A stretch of 59,919 nt of DNA from contig CAKZOB010000016.1 in assembly GCA_937135955.1 (NCBI GenBank), forward strand, positions 1 to 59,919. The letters are read 5' to 3'. The number at the start of each line of letters is the position of its first letter. The stretch's first letter is position 1. Both the position numbers and the translations under genes were made by a program. The DNA is from an uncultured Anaerolineales bacterium (GTDB taxonomy: Bacteria > Chloroflexota > Anaerolineae > Aggregatilineales > Aggregatilineaceae). Shown here piece by piece: positions 8,942 through 18,432 of the stretch. Below the pieces are notes generated by a model. That model was not told where the DNA came from. It did not search any database and worked only from the letters and a program-made list of their open reading frames with translations.

Positions 8942-9787
8942 TCAGGCGGGGAACAAGCCTTCCCAGTCGCGCAGCAGAGCGCGCAGGCGGGTTCCATAGG
9001 GCGTCGCGGCATAACGTTCGGCTTCGATCCGCCATTCCTGGAGGGCCTGCGCGTAGCGCCGGAAGGCGGGCGGTGGCTCGCCCCGCAGCTCATGCCGCAT
9101 GGCGATCAGGGCCAGGGCATAGCGATCTCCCAGATGAGAGATCGCGTGCGTCGTAGGGGGTAGCGCGTCGAGCGCCGCGCCCGCCGTCTCTTGCTGCTGC
9201 GCCAGAAACAACCCCCAGGCAACCAGCGTCTGCGCGAAGAGCGGGTTTTCAGCAGCGGGGATATGAGCGCGTAAGCTCTCGGCAGCCTCGGCGAAAGCAC
9301 CGCGCGCGATGAGGGCGCTGAAAAGGGTGATGTACGCCAGATCGCACAGCCAACGAGCTGTGCTGTCGCCCTGCACACCGACACCCTGCGCCTGCAAAGT
9401 TGATAGCGCCTCGCGCGCGAAGGACTCGGCCCGCGCCCCCTGCGCCTGAGCCGTATAGGCGCTGGCGAGCACCAGAGCATTTTCCACCGACCGGTCGCCT
9501 GTCTGGCGCAGGGCGCGGGCGCGCGCCAGCACCTGCGCGGCGTGCCCCGCCTGAATCAGCAGGATGCTATCGGCCAGGTAGCGCGTATCTGGCCCCTGCC
9601 GCGATCCGCGCAACAGCCAGACCGTGAGGCCCAGCGTAAGCGGCACCATCACCGCCATAAACGCTCCAACGAGCACAATGATCTGTCGATCCTGCCGTGG
9701 GTCGAGCGAGGTTAGCGTCAGGCCCAAGGCCAGGCCGATCAGCACCAGCAGCGCGAACCACAGTGCCCGTATCCAGGAAGAAGACAT
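8942..9787 (-). CDS. Membrane-anchored TPR-like protein
   Basis: 281 aa from the ATG at 9787. The frame extends to 9913, but the extension is Arg/Gly-rich and covers the terminator region of glgP. An AGGAGG lies 13 nt upstream of 9787, a long but possible spacing. Two adjacent TM helices (about residues 5-60) precede a soluble alpha-helical region with repeating A-x-x-L-A and A-E-S-F-A patterns, typical of degenerate tetratricopeptide repeats. Such proteins hold protein complexes at the membrane. No partner is evident from context. Confidence 0.72.
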   Translation of the reverse strand: MSSSWIRALWFALLVLIGLALGLTLTSLDPRQDRQIIVLVGAFMAVMVPLTLGLTVWLLRGSRQGPDTRYLADSILLIQAGHAAQVLARARALRQTGDRSVENALVLASAYTAQAQGARAESFAREALSTLQAQGVGVQGDSTARWLCDLAYITLFSALIARGAFAEAAESLRAHIPAAENPLFAQTLVAWGLFLAQQQETAGAALDALPPTTHAISHLGDRYALALIAMRHELRGEPPPAFRRYAQALQEWRIEAERYAATPYGTRLRALLRDWEGLFPA

Positions 9788-9866
9788 GTTCTTTGTGTGA
9801 CCTCCTGCGCCCATCTCTGGCCAGACTCTAGCCCGTTCAGCCCTGGAGACCCAAACATAACTGCAG

Positions 9867-9906
9867 AAAAACGAACCGGGCGCTCCGCCCTCGCGCTGCG
9901 CCCGGT
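9867..9906 (-). terminator. Intrinsic terminator of glgP
   Basis: On the minus strand, stem ACCGGGCG / CGCCCGGT (9899-9906 and 9875-9882), with further GC pairing inside the 16-nt loop, is followed by TCGTTTTT. This is a typical rho-independent end 25 nt after the glgP stop. Confidence 0.78.
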
Positions 9907-9931
9907 GATACACGTCTCGTTCGCCCGACGA

Positions 9932-12511
9932 TCAGGCCCAGGTGATCAGGTTGGTCATGATCGGGTCAGTCAGGTCATCATGACGCGGCAACACGCGCAC
10001 CGAGATACCCCGTTGACCGGTCGTGGAATAGTGCAGTGTGGCGTAGAACTCATGTACGTTGCCCGACTTAGGGGGATTCTCCGGGCAGCAGTGCTGCATG
10101 TCCATCGTCTCGCCGACCACGATCTCGCCCCGACTGTCCAGCGAACCATAGTAGAGCTGCACAGTGACATCTTCGGGTTTGAGCGCGCCCAGGTCTACGA
10201 AAGCGCGCACGGAAATCTCGTCGCGGACCGTCAGTTGTTGCGGCTCGACTAGCACCCGCTCGACGCGCACCGTATGCCAGTTGGCGCGGACACGGGCCAG
10301 CCAGTTGGCGAAGGCGCGCCCGCGCGTCAGGTCGGGCTGGCTGAGCGCCACGAAACGCTGATGGCTGGGCAGATAGTATTCCTCCGCATATTCGCGCACC
10401 ATGCGGTAGGTATTGAAGACGGGAGCCAGTTTTTGCATACTGGCCTTGATGCGCCGAATCCACTCACGGGGCAGGCCGTCGCGGGCGCGGGTGTAGAAGG
10501 CCGGGATGATGTCCTTCTCCAGCAGGTTGTAGAGCGCCTGCGCTTCGATGAAATCCTGCAAGTCCCATTCCTGCTGCGGGTATTCCTCGCCCGCGCCAAT
10601 GGCCCAGCCGACCGATGGGTCGTAGGCTTCGGCCCACCAGCCATCGAGGATGCTGGCGTTCAACCCGCCGTTGTAGATCACCTTCATGCCGCTGGTGCCG
10701 CTGGCCTCGTTGGGGCGGCGCGGCGTGTTCAACCACACATCCACCCCTTGCACCAGGTAGCGGGCGACATTGATGTCGTAGTTCTCCAGGAAAACCAGGG
10801 CATGGCGGAACTCCGGTTGTTCTGCCGTCTTGATGATCTCTTTGATCAGCTCTTTGCCCAGGTGATCGTGTGGATGCGCCTTGCCGGCGAAGATGAACTG
10901 CACCGGGCGGTCGGGATCGTTGACGATGCGCGCCAGGCGCTCTTTGTCGCGGAAGAGCAGTGTCGCGCGCTTGTAGGTGGCAAAACGACGGGCGAAACCA
11001 ATCGTTAGCGCATCCGGATTGAGCACCTCGCTGGCCGCCTCAACCTCGGACTGCGGCGCACCACGCCCCCGAAGTTGCTCTACCAGGCGGCGACGGGCGA
11101 ACGATACCAGGCGTTCGCGGCGACGCTCGTGCGTGCGCCACAATTCAGCATCTGGGATGCGCTCGACATCCACCCAGTAGGCAGGGTTGTCGGGTTCTTT
11201 GCGCCAGGCTGGATCGAGGTAGCGATCGAACAGGCTGATCATCTCGCCGCTGATCCAGCTTTCGATGTGAATGCCGTTGGTGATCGACCCGATGGGCACT
11301 TCATCTTCTGGCACCTGGGGGAACAGCCACTGCCACATGGTGCGGCTGACCGCCCCATGAAGCTGACTGACGCCGTTGGCGTGCATCGAGACCTTCAGCG
11401 CCAGCACGGGCAGGCTGAACACGTCGAAGCCGCCCATATGCTCGCGTCCCAGGTCGTGGAACTGCTCGCGCGTCAGCCCCAGTTCTTGCCACAGATAGGC
11501 GAAGTGTTCGTCAATCAGGTCATAGCCGAAGCGCTCCAGCCCTGCCGGGACGGGCGTATGGGTAGTGTAGACGTTGCCGGTGGCGCAGACATTGGCCGCT
11601 TCCCAGAAGGTCATCCCTGGATTTTCCTTCATCATGATGCGGATGCGCTCCAGGGCCAGGAAAGCGCTGTGCCCCTCGTTCATATGACAGACCGTCGGGC
11701 GCATGTTGAGCGTTTCCAGCAACTGAATGCCGCCGATGCCCAGCACGATCTCCTGACGGATGCGCGTGCGCCGATCGCCGCCGTAGAGCCGGTCGGTCAG
11801 GTCGCGGATGTCTTCGGGGTTGTCCGGGTGATTGGTGTCCAGCAGATAGAGCGGCACCCGTCCCACCTGCACTTTCCAGACCTGAATCTTGGCCTGATGC
11901 TGCGCGATGGGAATCTCGATGATCAGCGGCGTGCCGTCGTCTTTGAGCACCTGTTGCACGGGCAGATTGGCGTAGTCGTTGAGGGGGTAGGACTGCTGCT
12001 GATAGCCGTCGGCGTTGAGATATTGATGGAAGTAGCCTTCCTGGTAGAGCAGCCCCACGCCCACCAGCGGCAACCCCAGGTCGGAGGCGCTCTTGAGATG
12101 ATCGCCAGAGAGCACCCCCAGGCCGCCCGAATAATTGCGCAGGCATTCGGTCAGGCCGTACTCCATGGAGAAGTAGGCGATGAACGGTTTTTCGAACTCG
12201 CCGAAGTGACGGCGGTACCAGGTGCGCGCATCGGGAGCCATGTAGGCGTCGAAGGCGGCACAGACGCGGTCGAGATGCGCCAGAAAGGCTTCATCTTCGG
12301 CAGCCGCCTGCAACACGTCCTGGTTGATGCGCCCCAACATGAGCACCGGATTGTTGCCGGTCTCTGCCCACAGATCGCGGTCAAGCCGCCGGAAGAGGGC
12401 GATGGTCTCGTGATCCCACGTCCAGCGCAGGTTATAGGCCAGCTCGCGCAGCCGTTCGAGGCTGGGCGGCAGGCTGGGTTTCACGTCGACTCTGGCGACG
12501 GGTTTTACCAT
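9932..12511 (-). CDS. glgP: Alpha-glucan phosphorylase
   Basis: 859 aa, GT35 of the bacterial/archaeal alpha-glucan phosphorylase type (TIGR02094-like), which cleaves glycogen or maltodextrin with phosphate to glucose-1-phosphate. The start ATG 12511 has AGGAGA 7 nt upstream; the in-frame extension to 12655 lacks it. The PLP-lysine site is NEASGTSGMK with Lys610. RRPNEASGTSG and the downstream NGGLNASILDGWW are family hallmarks. The N-terminal ~100 residues (E-R-L-R-E-L-A-Y-N-L-R-W-T-W) match the usual DUF3417 start. The -10 TATCCT at 12591-12596 lies 80 nt upstream. It forms a single-gene unit closed by the 9867 terminator. Glucose-1-phosphate could feed the nucleotidyltransferase fusion at 40575. 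Confidence 0.95.
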   Translation of the reverse strand: MVKPVARVDVKPSLPPSLERLRELAYNLRWTWDHETIALFRRLDRDLWAETGNNPVLMLGRINQDVLQAAAEDEAFLAHLDRVCAAFDAYMAPDARTWYRRHFGEFEKPFIAYFSMEYGLTECLRNYSGGLGVLSGDHLKSASDLGLPLVGVGLLYQEGYFHQYLNADGYQQQSYPLNDYANLPVQQVLKDDGTPLIIEIPIAQHQAKIQVWKVQVGRVPLYLLDTNHPDNPEDIRDLTDRLYGGDRRTRIRQEIVLGIGGIQLLETLNMRPTVCHMNEGHSAFLALERIRIMMKENPGMTFWEAANVCATGNVYTTHTPVPAGLERFGYDLIDEHFAYLWQELGLTREQFHDLGREHMGGFDVFSLPVLALKVSMHANGVSQLHGAVSRTMWQWLFPQVPEDEVPIGSITNGIHIESWISGEMISLFDRYLDPAWRKEPDNPAYWVDVERIPDAELWRTHERRRERLVSFARRRLVEQLRGRGAPQSEVEAASEVLNPDALTIGFARRFATYKRATLLFRDKERLARIVNDPDRPVQFIFAGKAHPHDHLGKELIKEIIKTAEQPEFRHALVFLENYDINVARYLVQGVDVWLNTPRRPNEASGTSGMKVIYNGGLNASILDGWWAEAYDPSVGWAIGAGEEYPQQEWDLQDFIEAQALYNLLEKDIIPAFYTRARDGLPREWIRRIKASMQKLAPVFNTYRMVREYAEEYYLPSHQRFVALSQPDLTRGRAFANWLARVRANWHTVRVERVLVEPQQLTVRDEISVRAFVDLGALKPEDVTVQLYYGSLDSRGEIVVGETMDMQHCCPENPPKSGNVHEFYATLHYSTTGQRGISVRVLPRHDDLTDPIMTNLITWA

Positions 12512-12731
12512 GGGGATATCTCCTGCTATACCGTTCGATGTGAGCCTCGGTAGACCCGTTGTAGAACGGGCATGACAGACGACAGGGTGTAGGATAGCAG
12601 GCGCGGCCCGATTTGCCAACGTGACGGGGAGGGCCGTAGCCTGATAGGGGGGCAAAAACCGGTCTCACCAAGGCACTCAAATCCAGGGGGCGGGTTCCCT
12701 GCCCGCGCCATCGCCCCTCACTGGCCCGTTA

Positions 12732-14147
12732 TCATCCCTCATCGGGGCGCGGGCGTAACGGCTGCGCACGTCCGGCGAGGCTCCCGTCGTGGGCTGGGCG
12801 TGTGCGCGCGCCGGGCTGCGTGGTATCGGCGGACGAAGTCGGCGGTTCCACCGGAATCAGCGGCACCACGGCGGGCATGTCTGGCAAGGGGACGGCGGGC
12901 GTTGCGGGGCGTTCCAGCGGCAGGGCCATGGTGAAAGTGCTGCCCTCGCCCAGGGCGGTCGCCACGCTCAGGTAACCGCCGTGCGCCTCGGCTACCGCCC
13001 GTGCCACGAACAACCCCTGCCCCAGCCCGCGCGGGTCAATGACGCGCCCATCGGGGGTGCGCGCCTCGCCCCGATAGAAGCGCTCGAAGATATGCGGCAG
13101 GTCGCGCGGAGAAATGCCCACGCCCGTATCGGATACCTCCACCAGGGCGTAGCCGTCGCGGATGCGCCCCACCTGCACCAGGATTTCGCCCCCTGGCTCC
13201 GTGTATTTGATGGCGTTGTCAATCAGGTGCCCGATGGCCCACTGCAGACGGCGGTCGTCGCCCAGCAGCCTGAGGCGACGGGCGTTGGCAACCGCGAACG
13301 AGAGCTTGAGTTCGGCCTTTTCGATGCGCGAGCGCAACCCCAGAATGACCTTGATCACCAGGGCGGGCAGATCAACATCCTGTTCGCGCACGGCGAAGCT
13401 CCCCGCACCGATCTCCGAAATGTCCAGCAACTCGACGATCATGCGGTCGAGGATGGCCGCATTGCGGCTGATCGCCTCCAGGAATTTGCGGTTGGGCGGG
13501 CGGTCCTCCGGCATGGCCAGCAGCACTTCGCTCATGCCCTTGATGGCTGTCAGCGGCGTGCGCAATTCGTGGCTCATGTGCGTGACGAACTGATCCTTCA
13601 GCCGGTCGGAGATGGCGTCGCGCGTCACGTCGCGCAGCATGAGCACCGTGCCCAGGCGTTCGCCCTTTTCGTCGCGCACCACCGCGATCTGCGCCCCGAT
13701 CACGCGGTTGTTGACTTCCACGCGCTGCGGCTCGCCCAGGGTGATCTCGCCCTCGGCAGGCACGCGGTAGCGCGAGTCCTGGAACATCCGCCCCAGGTCG
13801 CTATCCCAGAAGACCCGCATCGAGCCGAGCAACTCGTGCGCCGCTTTGTTCATCAGCACCACGCGGCCCTCGTTGTCCTGCATGATCACGCCTTCGCTGA
13901 TCATGGCCAGCACGCCGGTCAACTGCGCGATGCTGGTAGCCTGTTCGGCGCTCAGTTTTTCTAGCTGATTGATGCGCAGCAGCGAGTGCTGCAAGGCTGC
14001 GTCCCGCTCGCGTTTCTTGCGGCGCAGCGTGCCATAGAGCCGCTCGAACAGACGACCGGTGTTGGTGCCAAGGGCGTCTACCGACTGCACCATGTCGGCC
14101 ACTGGACGGGCGGAATCGCCAGGTGCGGGCTTGGGCGCTGTGGGCAT
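12732..14147 (-). CDS. Soluble sensor histidine kinase with a PAS domain
   Basis: 471 aa and no TM segment, so it is cytoplasmic. A coiled N-terminus (about 25-80) leads into a PAS domain (about 75-175). HisKA follows, with the phospho-acceptor His193 in MSHELRTPLTAIKG. The HATPase region has the N-box IGHLIDNAIKYTEPGG (Asn311), the G1 box VSDTGVGI and IFERFYRG. The C-terminal 50 residues are Pro/Thr-rich. It starts 1 nt after the response regulator stop, so the two are co-expressed. The PAS domain suggests sensing of an internal signal (redox state, ligand or light). No cofactor residue can be named. Confidence 0.93.
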   Translation of the reverse strand: MPTAPKPAPGDSARPVADMVQSVDALGTNTGRLFERLYGTLRRKKRERDAALQHSLLRINQLEKLSAEQATSIAQLTGVLAMISEGVIMQDNEGRVVLMNKAAHELLGSMRVFWDSDLGRMFQDSRYRVPAEGEITLGEPQRVEVNNRVIGAQIAVVRDEKGERLGTVLMLRDVTRDAISDRLKDQFVTHMSHELRTPLTAIKGMSEVLLAMPEDRPPNRKFLEAISRNAAILDRMIVELLDISEIGAGSFAVREQDVDLPALVIKVILGLRSRIEKAELKLSFAVANARRLRLLGDDRRLQWAIGHLIDNAIKYTEPGGEILVQVGRIRDGYALVEVSDTGVGISPRDLPHIFERFYRGEARTPDGRVIDPRGLGQGLFVARAVAEAHGGYLSVATALGEGSTFTMALPLERPATPAVPLPDMPAVVPLIPVEPPTSSADTTQPGARTRPAHDGSLAGRAQPLRPRPDEG

Positions 14148-14148
14148 G

Positions 14149-14625
14149 TCAACTCTCCGGGCCGGGAGCGGCTGTGTTGGGACCTTGGCTAGGCAACGGG
14201 GCAGAGGTAGTGCCCGGCTGACTTTGCTTGGTGGCTGCCAGCCGGTCGAGCATCGCCTTGAGTTCCATCAGGTCGGGCAGGGGCTTGTTGATGATGGTAT
14301 CTACCCCATCGCGGTCGAGCATGGCTTGCCGCTCGGACGCGCTGAGGCTGAAGGCGGTCATCAGGACGATGGGGATTTTGCGGAAATGCTCGATAGAACG
14401 CATCCGGCGGGCGATTTCGTTCCCCCGTGGGCCGGGCATCCGGATGTCCAGCAGCGCCAGTTCGGGCAGGTCGCCGGCGTGATTGCCAGACTCGATGGCA
14501 TCCAGCCAGGCGAACGTCTGCTTGCCATCGCGGAACTCGATGGCGCTGTGCCCCCAGGCCATGAACAACATCTTGACGTAGTTGCGAATATCGTCATCGT
14601 CCTCGACAACCAGCCAGGGTTTCAC
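14149..14625 (-). CDS. Single-domain response regulator
   Basis: 158 aa, starting at GTG 14625 with GGAGG 7-8 nt upstream; the open frame to 14760 has no ribosome site. Receiver residues: acidic cluster EDDDD (8-12), phospho-acceptor Asp60 in LALLDIRMPG, Thr90 and Lys114 in NKPLP. No output domain follows, only a Thr/Pro-rich tail of about 30 residues. It should act by protein interaction or as a phosphate shuttle. It precedes its histidine kinase by 1 nt. Confidence 0.92.
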   Translation of the reverse strand: MKPWLVVEDDDDIRNYVKMLFMAWGHSAIEFRDGKQTFAWLDAIESGNHAGDLPELALLDIRMPGPRGNEIARRMRSIEHFRKIPIVLMTAFSLSASERQAMLDRDGVDTIINKPLPDLMELKAMLDRLAATKQSQPGTTSAPLPSQGPNTAAPGPES

Positions 14626-14770
14626 GCCTGATTCCTCCCCACATGCAGCATGATTTCCCCTTGTCCCTAAGTCTACCGCGTTTTTTGTGCGCGGAACACC
14701 CGACCGACGGGTGTTTTCACGGTTTTTTGGGGAAGCGCCCGCCTGAACAGGCTGAAACACGCCAGCAAAG

Positions 14771-14806
14771 GCGACTTCGGAAGCCGCTCCCGACTTCCGA
14801 AGTCGC
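14771..14806. terminator. Hairpin downstream of the penicillin acylase gene
   Basis: A perfect 13-bp inverted repeat, GCGACTTCGGAAG / CTTCCGAAGTCGC, with a 10-nt loop, lies between the acylase stop (14834) and the response regulator start. The T-run is short on the minus strand (CTTTGC). A second stem (AACACCCG / CGGGTGTT, 14695-14715) lies closer to the regulator gene. Confidence 0.55.
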
Positions 14807-14833
14807 TCGTTGCTCTCTATGAGGCTGGGTTTC

Positions 14834-17317
14834 TCACTCAGCCGGCGTCAGCGTCCACGTTTCCACCGTGTGCGCCGTCACCGCCTCCGCGCTGAAGTGA
14901 TGCGCGTGATACTGCCCGCTCGCCCACAGCGGAATCATGTCGGCATAGTGTTTGCTCTGCGGACTGCCGCTCTGCCCCGTCGTATGGATCAGGCGCGAGT
15001 TGTCCCAGTCGCTCAGGTCGAGGATCATGCGCAAGCTGGGCAGGCTGTGCACCGTGAAGTCGCCCGACCCCACATCCCAACTCGTCGCGTTGACGATCGC
15101 CGGGCCGCCGCTGACCGGCGTCTCGCGGTTGAAGACAGCCTGCAAGATCGGCAACATCTGATCCAGACGCGGGTCGAGACCTTCGGGCAGTTGGCCGATG
15201 GGCGCATTGCGGAAGCGCGCTACGTGCAGGTCGCCCCAGCGCCAGGCTGTCCGGTCGGCCCCGTAGTTGCTCTCCAGCCAGTCGAGCGCCTCGCTCAGCG
15301 CCCTGGCCGCCAGCGCCGCCGGATCGCTCACACCCAGGTCGGCGTTGGCCCACACCGGATGAGCGGGCTGATCGAGCATCAGTGACAGACGACGGATGTT
15401 GAACGACTCGTCGAAGAACGGCACTTCGTCGAAGACCAGCGGGACAAAACTGTTCCAGAAGACGTTGAACAGGGCCGCCTGCGGGCTATCGGCGGCGTTC
15501 TGCAAATCCCACTCCGCCAGCCAGGCGACGGCCTCGGCCAGCCGCTCATCGTCCCAGGTCAGCCCGGCCAGCCAGGGCACGGTCAGCGCCGCCGCCGAGT
15601 TGTAGCTATCGAACTGAATCGCCGCGATCGTGTCCGGCGTGTGTTGCGGTTCGGCCTGCAGGAGCGTCTCGATGCGCGCCGCGCGGTAGCCGTAATCCCA
15701 GTCCACTGTGATCGTGTAGGGGAAGTCCTCCGGCGCGATCACCGCATTGTTGGCCGTGACAATATAGCCGGCGGCGGGGTTGAACAGGCGCGGGTTTTCG
15801 CGCGGGTCTACGTACCCCTGCCACTCGAACTCCGCCGACGTGCCCGGCACAGGCCGCGAGCCATCGTGCCCTTCGGCGCGGATGGGGATGCGCCCGGAGG
15901 TGATGTAGCCGATGTTACCCTCCACATCGGCATAGACGAAGTTCTGCGCCGCCAGGTCGAAGTACGTCACCGCCTCCTGAAATTCGTCCCAGTTGCGGGC
16001 GGCATTGATGCCCATAAAAGCCTGGAAGTTGCGGCTGGGGTCGGCGGCAGCCCAGCGCAGGGCGACCGGCTGATCCAGCCCCAGCAGGTCGGTGACCACC
16101 GGCCCGAAGCGCGTCATCAGCACCTCTACAGTCACTGGCTCGCCGTCCCAGAGCCGAATGGTCTCGGTGATGACTTCCATATCCACCCATTCGCCCTCAT
16201 AGCGATACTGGCGCGGGTTGTCGGGGTTGAGTTCCAGCAGGTAGAGGTCTTGTACATCGGTGCCCACGTTGGTCACGCCCCAGGCGATGTCGCGGTTGTG
16301 CCCGATGATGACAAAAGGCGTGCCCGCGAAACTGAACCCGCTGACATCGAACGGGCAGGCATCGGTGATCTCCACGCAGTGCAGCCCGACCTCATACCAG
16401 ATGGACGGCATTTGAATGCCCAGGTGCGGATCGTCGGCGAGCAAGGGTTTGCCGCTGGCGGTGCGACTGCCAGCCACCACCCAGTTGTTCGACCCCAGGC
16501 CCGCGTCGCGTAGCGCCGCGATGTTCTCCAGCCCTGGCAGGCGATCCAGCGGATCGGCGCTCTCGATCTGACGCGACTGCGCAGGCACGGGTGCCCAGCC
16601 CGGCTCCAGGATCAGCGGCTGTCCGGCATAGTCGTAACCGGGAGCCAGCACGTCGAGCGCCTCCTCGCCCGCCTGCTGGATCAGGCGATAACGCAACGCC
16701 TCGGCGCTCATGTTGCCGCTGAGACCCAGTGCTATCACCTGCAACCAGGTGGCGCTATGGAGCGGCTCCCAAGGTTCGATGTCTGTCACCGGCGGCGCGC
16801 CGAAGCCTTCGCGCAACTGATTGAGGATGGTGTATTCCATCGCCACATCGCCAGGCGCTTTGCCCGCCAGCCAGGCGTTGACGCCGTCAGCATACGCCTG
16901 CAACAGAGCCAGTACCTCGGCAGGCATGTGATCCAGATCATTTTGGGCGTTGCGGGCCAACCCCAGCGTGCGCAGGTAAGCATCGGTACTCACCAATGAC
17001 GAACCGGCGATCTCCGCCAGCCGCCCGCTCCCCTGAGCACGGAACCACTCCATCTGCCACCAGCGATCGGCGGCGTGTACGAACCCCTGGGCCATGACCA
17101 GGTCGTGCAGGGTGGTGGCATAGATGTGTGGCACGCCCATCTCGTCCCAACGGACAGTCACTTCGCCATCCAGCCCCGGCAGGCTCAGGGTTTGCCCTTC
17201 CTGCCGGTAGACTGCCTGGTTTGCTGGCGGTTGCGACACCCCCGCCAACGCCGTCAGTGGGGTTGCCAACAGCATCAACAGCCCCAACACTGCCCAAAAG
17301 CGCTTGATACCGCTCAT
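14834..17317 (-). CDS. Penicillin acylase family Ntn hydrolase, exported
   Basis: 827 aa from ATG 17317, which has GGAGG 10 nt upstream; a GTG 9 nt further up is too close to it. The signal peptide runs to about residue 26. The precursor is expected to self-cleave before Ser276 in GLGSNNWVVAGS, giving an alpha chain (about 27-275) and a beta chain whose N-terminal Ser is the nucleophile. Conserved NNW, HLG and D-P-H-L-G follow. These enzymes hydrolyse amides such as acyl-homoserine lactones, beta-lactams or N-acyl peptides outside the cytoplasm. A -10 TATAAT is at 17370-17375. The length is normal for the family and the substrate is unknown. Confidence 0.94.
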   Translation of the reverse strand: MSGIKRFWAVLGLLMLLATPLTALAGVSQPPANQAVYRQEGQTLSLPGLDGEVTVRWDEMGVPHIYATTLHDLVMAQGFVHAADRWWQMEWFRAQGSGRLAEIAGSSLVSTDAYLRTLGLARNAQNDLDHMPAEVLALLQAYADGVNAWLAGKAPGDVAMEYTILNQLREGFGAPPVTDIEPWEPLHSATWLQVIALGLSGNMSAEALRYRLIQQAGEEALDVLAPGYDYAGQPLILEPGWAPVPAQSRQIESADPLDRLPGLENIAALRDAGLGSNNWVVAGSRTASGKPLLADDPHLGIQMPSIWYEVGLHCVEITDACPFDVSGFSFAGTPFVIIGHNRDIAWGVTNVGTDVQDLYLLELNPDNPRQYRYEGEWVDMEVITETIRLWDGEPVTVEVLMTRFGPVVTDLLGLDQPVALRWAAADPSRNFQAFMGINAARNWDEFQEAVTYFDLAAQNFVYADVEGNIGYITSGRIPIRAEGHDGSRPVPGTSAEFEWQGYVDPRENPRLFNPAAGYIVTANNAVIAPEDFPYTITVDWDYGYRAARIETLLQAEPQHTPDTIAAIQFDSYNSAAALTVPWLAGLTWDDERLAEAVAWLAEWDLQNAADSPQAALFNVFWNSFVPLVFDEVPFFDESFNIRRLSLMLDQPAHPVWANADLGVSDPAALAARALSEALDWLESNYGADRTAWRWGDLHVARFRNAPIGQLPEGLDPRLDQMLPILQAVFNRETPVSGGPAIVNATSWDVGSGDFTVHSLPSLRMILDLSDWDNSRLIHTTGQSGSPQSKHYADMIPLWASGQYHAHHFSAEAVTAHTVETWTLTPAE

Positions 17318-17423
17318 GTTTTTCACCCCTCCAGAAGGTTATTCAGGCTGGCACAAATATGTCATCCCGATTATAAACGAAGAGTGGTTCCCCGTGACGG
17401 GTCGATCCGCCTAAAGGATGCTT

Positions 17424-17601
17424 GGGTGCATGCAAAGGTTGTCAGCGACTTTGCCCCACCCGATGACGCTCATCCCCCAGCCCCTTCTCCCGCGCTGCGG
17501 GGGAGCACTCGCACGAGAGACGGTAAGTCCCCTCGCTCCGCGACGCAGTCGCGAGGGAGAGGGGATTCAGGGGTATCGCCTGTTACATTTTGCACGCACC
17601 C
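17424..17601 (+). repeat. Mosaic palindromic repeat, copy 2
   Basis: Begins GGGTGCATGCAAAGGTTGTC and ends TGTTACATTTTGCACGCACC. Inner hairpins include CTCCCGCGCTGCGGGGGAG and CCCCTCGC / GCGAGGGAG. Same ends and inner parts as copy 1, with a different centre from copies 3-5. It lies between the divergent acylase and HTH genes. Confidence 0.75.
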
Positions 17602-17671
17602 GGATGCTTTGCGCCGCGGTTGACCTGGCCGTATAATGGCCGCAAAGGCCGTCCGCCGGGAGGGAAGTCCC

Positions 17672-18391
17672 ATGAGCGCTAACGAACGGGCTTCTTTGGT
17701 TGCCTCACGCGAGTTGCCCGACCTGGATGAAGTGTACCTGCTGCGCGCGCGCATCCTGGGCGTGCTGATCCGCGATGCCCGCGAGGCGGCGGGCCTGAGC
17801 GAAGAAGCGTGCGCGGCAGTGGTGGGCGTCACGCCGGAGACACTGCGCGCCTGGGAGCTGGGTCAGACCATGCCCGCCCTGCCCGACCTGGAGCTGTTGG
17901 CCTACCATCTGCACGTGCCGATCAGCCATTTCTGGGCCACCGAGCCAGCGCTGGAAACTGAACGCCGCCCGGCAGTGGATCGCGCGGCTTATCGCCTGCT
18001 GCGCGACCGGCTGATCGGGGCCTTGCTGCGCGCCGCCCGCCAAGAGCGCGGCCTGAGCCTGGAGGCGCTGGCCGCCGAAGCGGGCATTGCACCGGACGTG
18101 CTCGTCGCCTACGAACTGGGGCAGCGCTCGATTCCGGTGCCGGTGCTGTCGTCGCTGGCGGCGGTATGTCATGTCCCGCTCTCGTACTTCGTCGAGAGCA
18201 GCAACCGTGTGGGACACTTCCTGGAGCAGCAGGAAAATCTGCGGCGCGTCGCCGAACTGCCCGACGACGTGCTGCGCTTCATCAGCTCCCCCAGCAACCA
18301 GCCTTATCTCGACCTGGTGATGAAGCTCGCCGCGCTGGATAGCGACCGCCTGCGCGCCGTCGCTGAAGCGATCCTCGACATCACGCTGTGA
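17672..18391 (+). CDS. Transcriptional regulator with two tandem XRE-type HTH domains
   Basis: 239 aa from ATG 17672 (GGAGG 8 nt upstream). A TATAAT at 17632-17637 is a likely -10. Two Cro/C1-type helix-turn-helix units are visible: about residues 27-85 (R-D-A-R-E-A-A-G-L-S ... R-A-W-E-L-G-Q) and 115-175 (R-A-A-R-Q-E-R-G-L-S ... V-A-Y-E-L-G-Q). The repeated G-L-S and ELGQ motifs show an internal duplication. A helical C-terminal part follows (L-D-S-D-R-L-R-A-V-A-E-A-I-L). A single chain with two HTH units could bind a palindrome as a monomer. The next gene's ATG lies 42 nt after the stop with its own -10. Confidence 0.88.
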   Translation: MSANERASLVASRELPDLDEVYLLRARILGVLIRDAREAAGLSEEACAAVVGVTPETLRAWELGQTMPALPDLELLAYHLHVPISHFWATEPALETERRPAVDRAAYRLLRDRLIGALLRAARQERGLSLEALAAEAGIAPDVLVAYELGQRSIPVPVLSSLAAVCHVPLSYFVESSNRVGHFLEQQENLRRVAELPDDVLRFISSPSNQPYLDLVMKLAALDSDRLRAVAEAILDITL

Positions 18392-18394
18392 CCC

Positions 18395-18424
18395 TTCCCG
18401 ACTCGGCCTGTCGCGCGGTACAAT
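18395..18424 (+). promoter_or_regulatory. Promoter of the GT39-like gene, leaderless start
   Basis: TTCCCG (18395-18400), an 18-nt spacer and TACAAT (18419-18424) place the expected transcript start at or next to ATG 18433. There is no Shine-Dalgarno before the ATG, which fits a leaderless mRNA. Confidence 0.45.
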
Positions 18425-18432
18425 CGCTGCCC

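Noticed and set aside
11075-12553. 492-codon plus-strand ORF opposite glgP
   Set aside because: Antisense shadow of a strongly conserved gene, no ribosome site and atypical composition.
12789-13964. 391-codon ORF opposite the histidine kinase
   Set aside because: Shadow; the kinase motifs are complete on the other strand.
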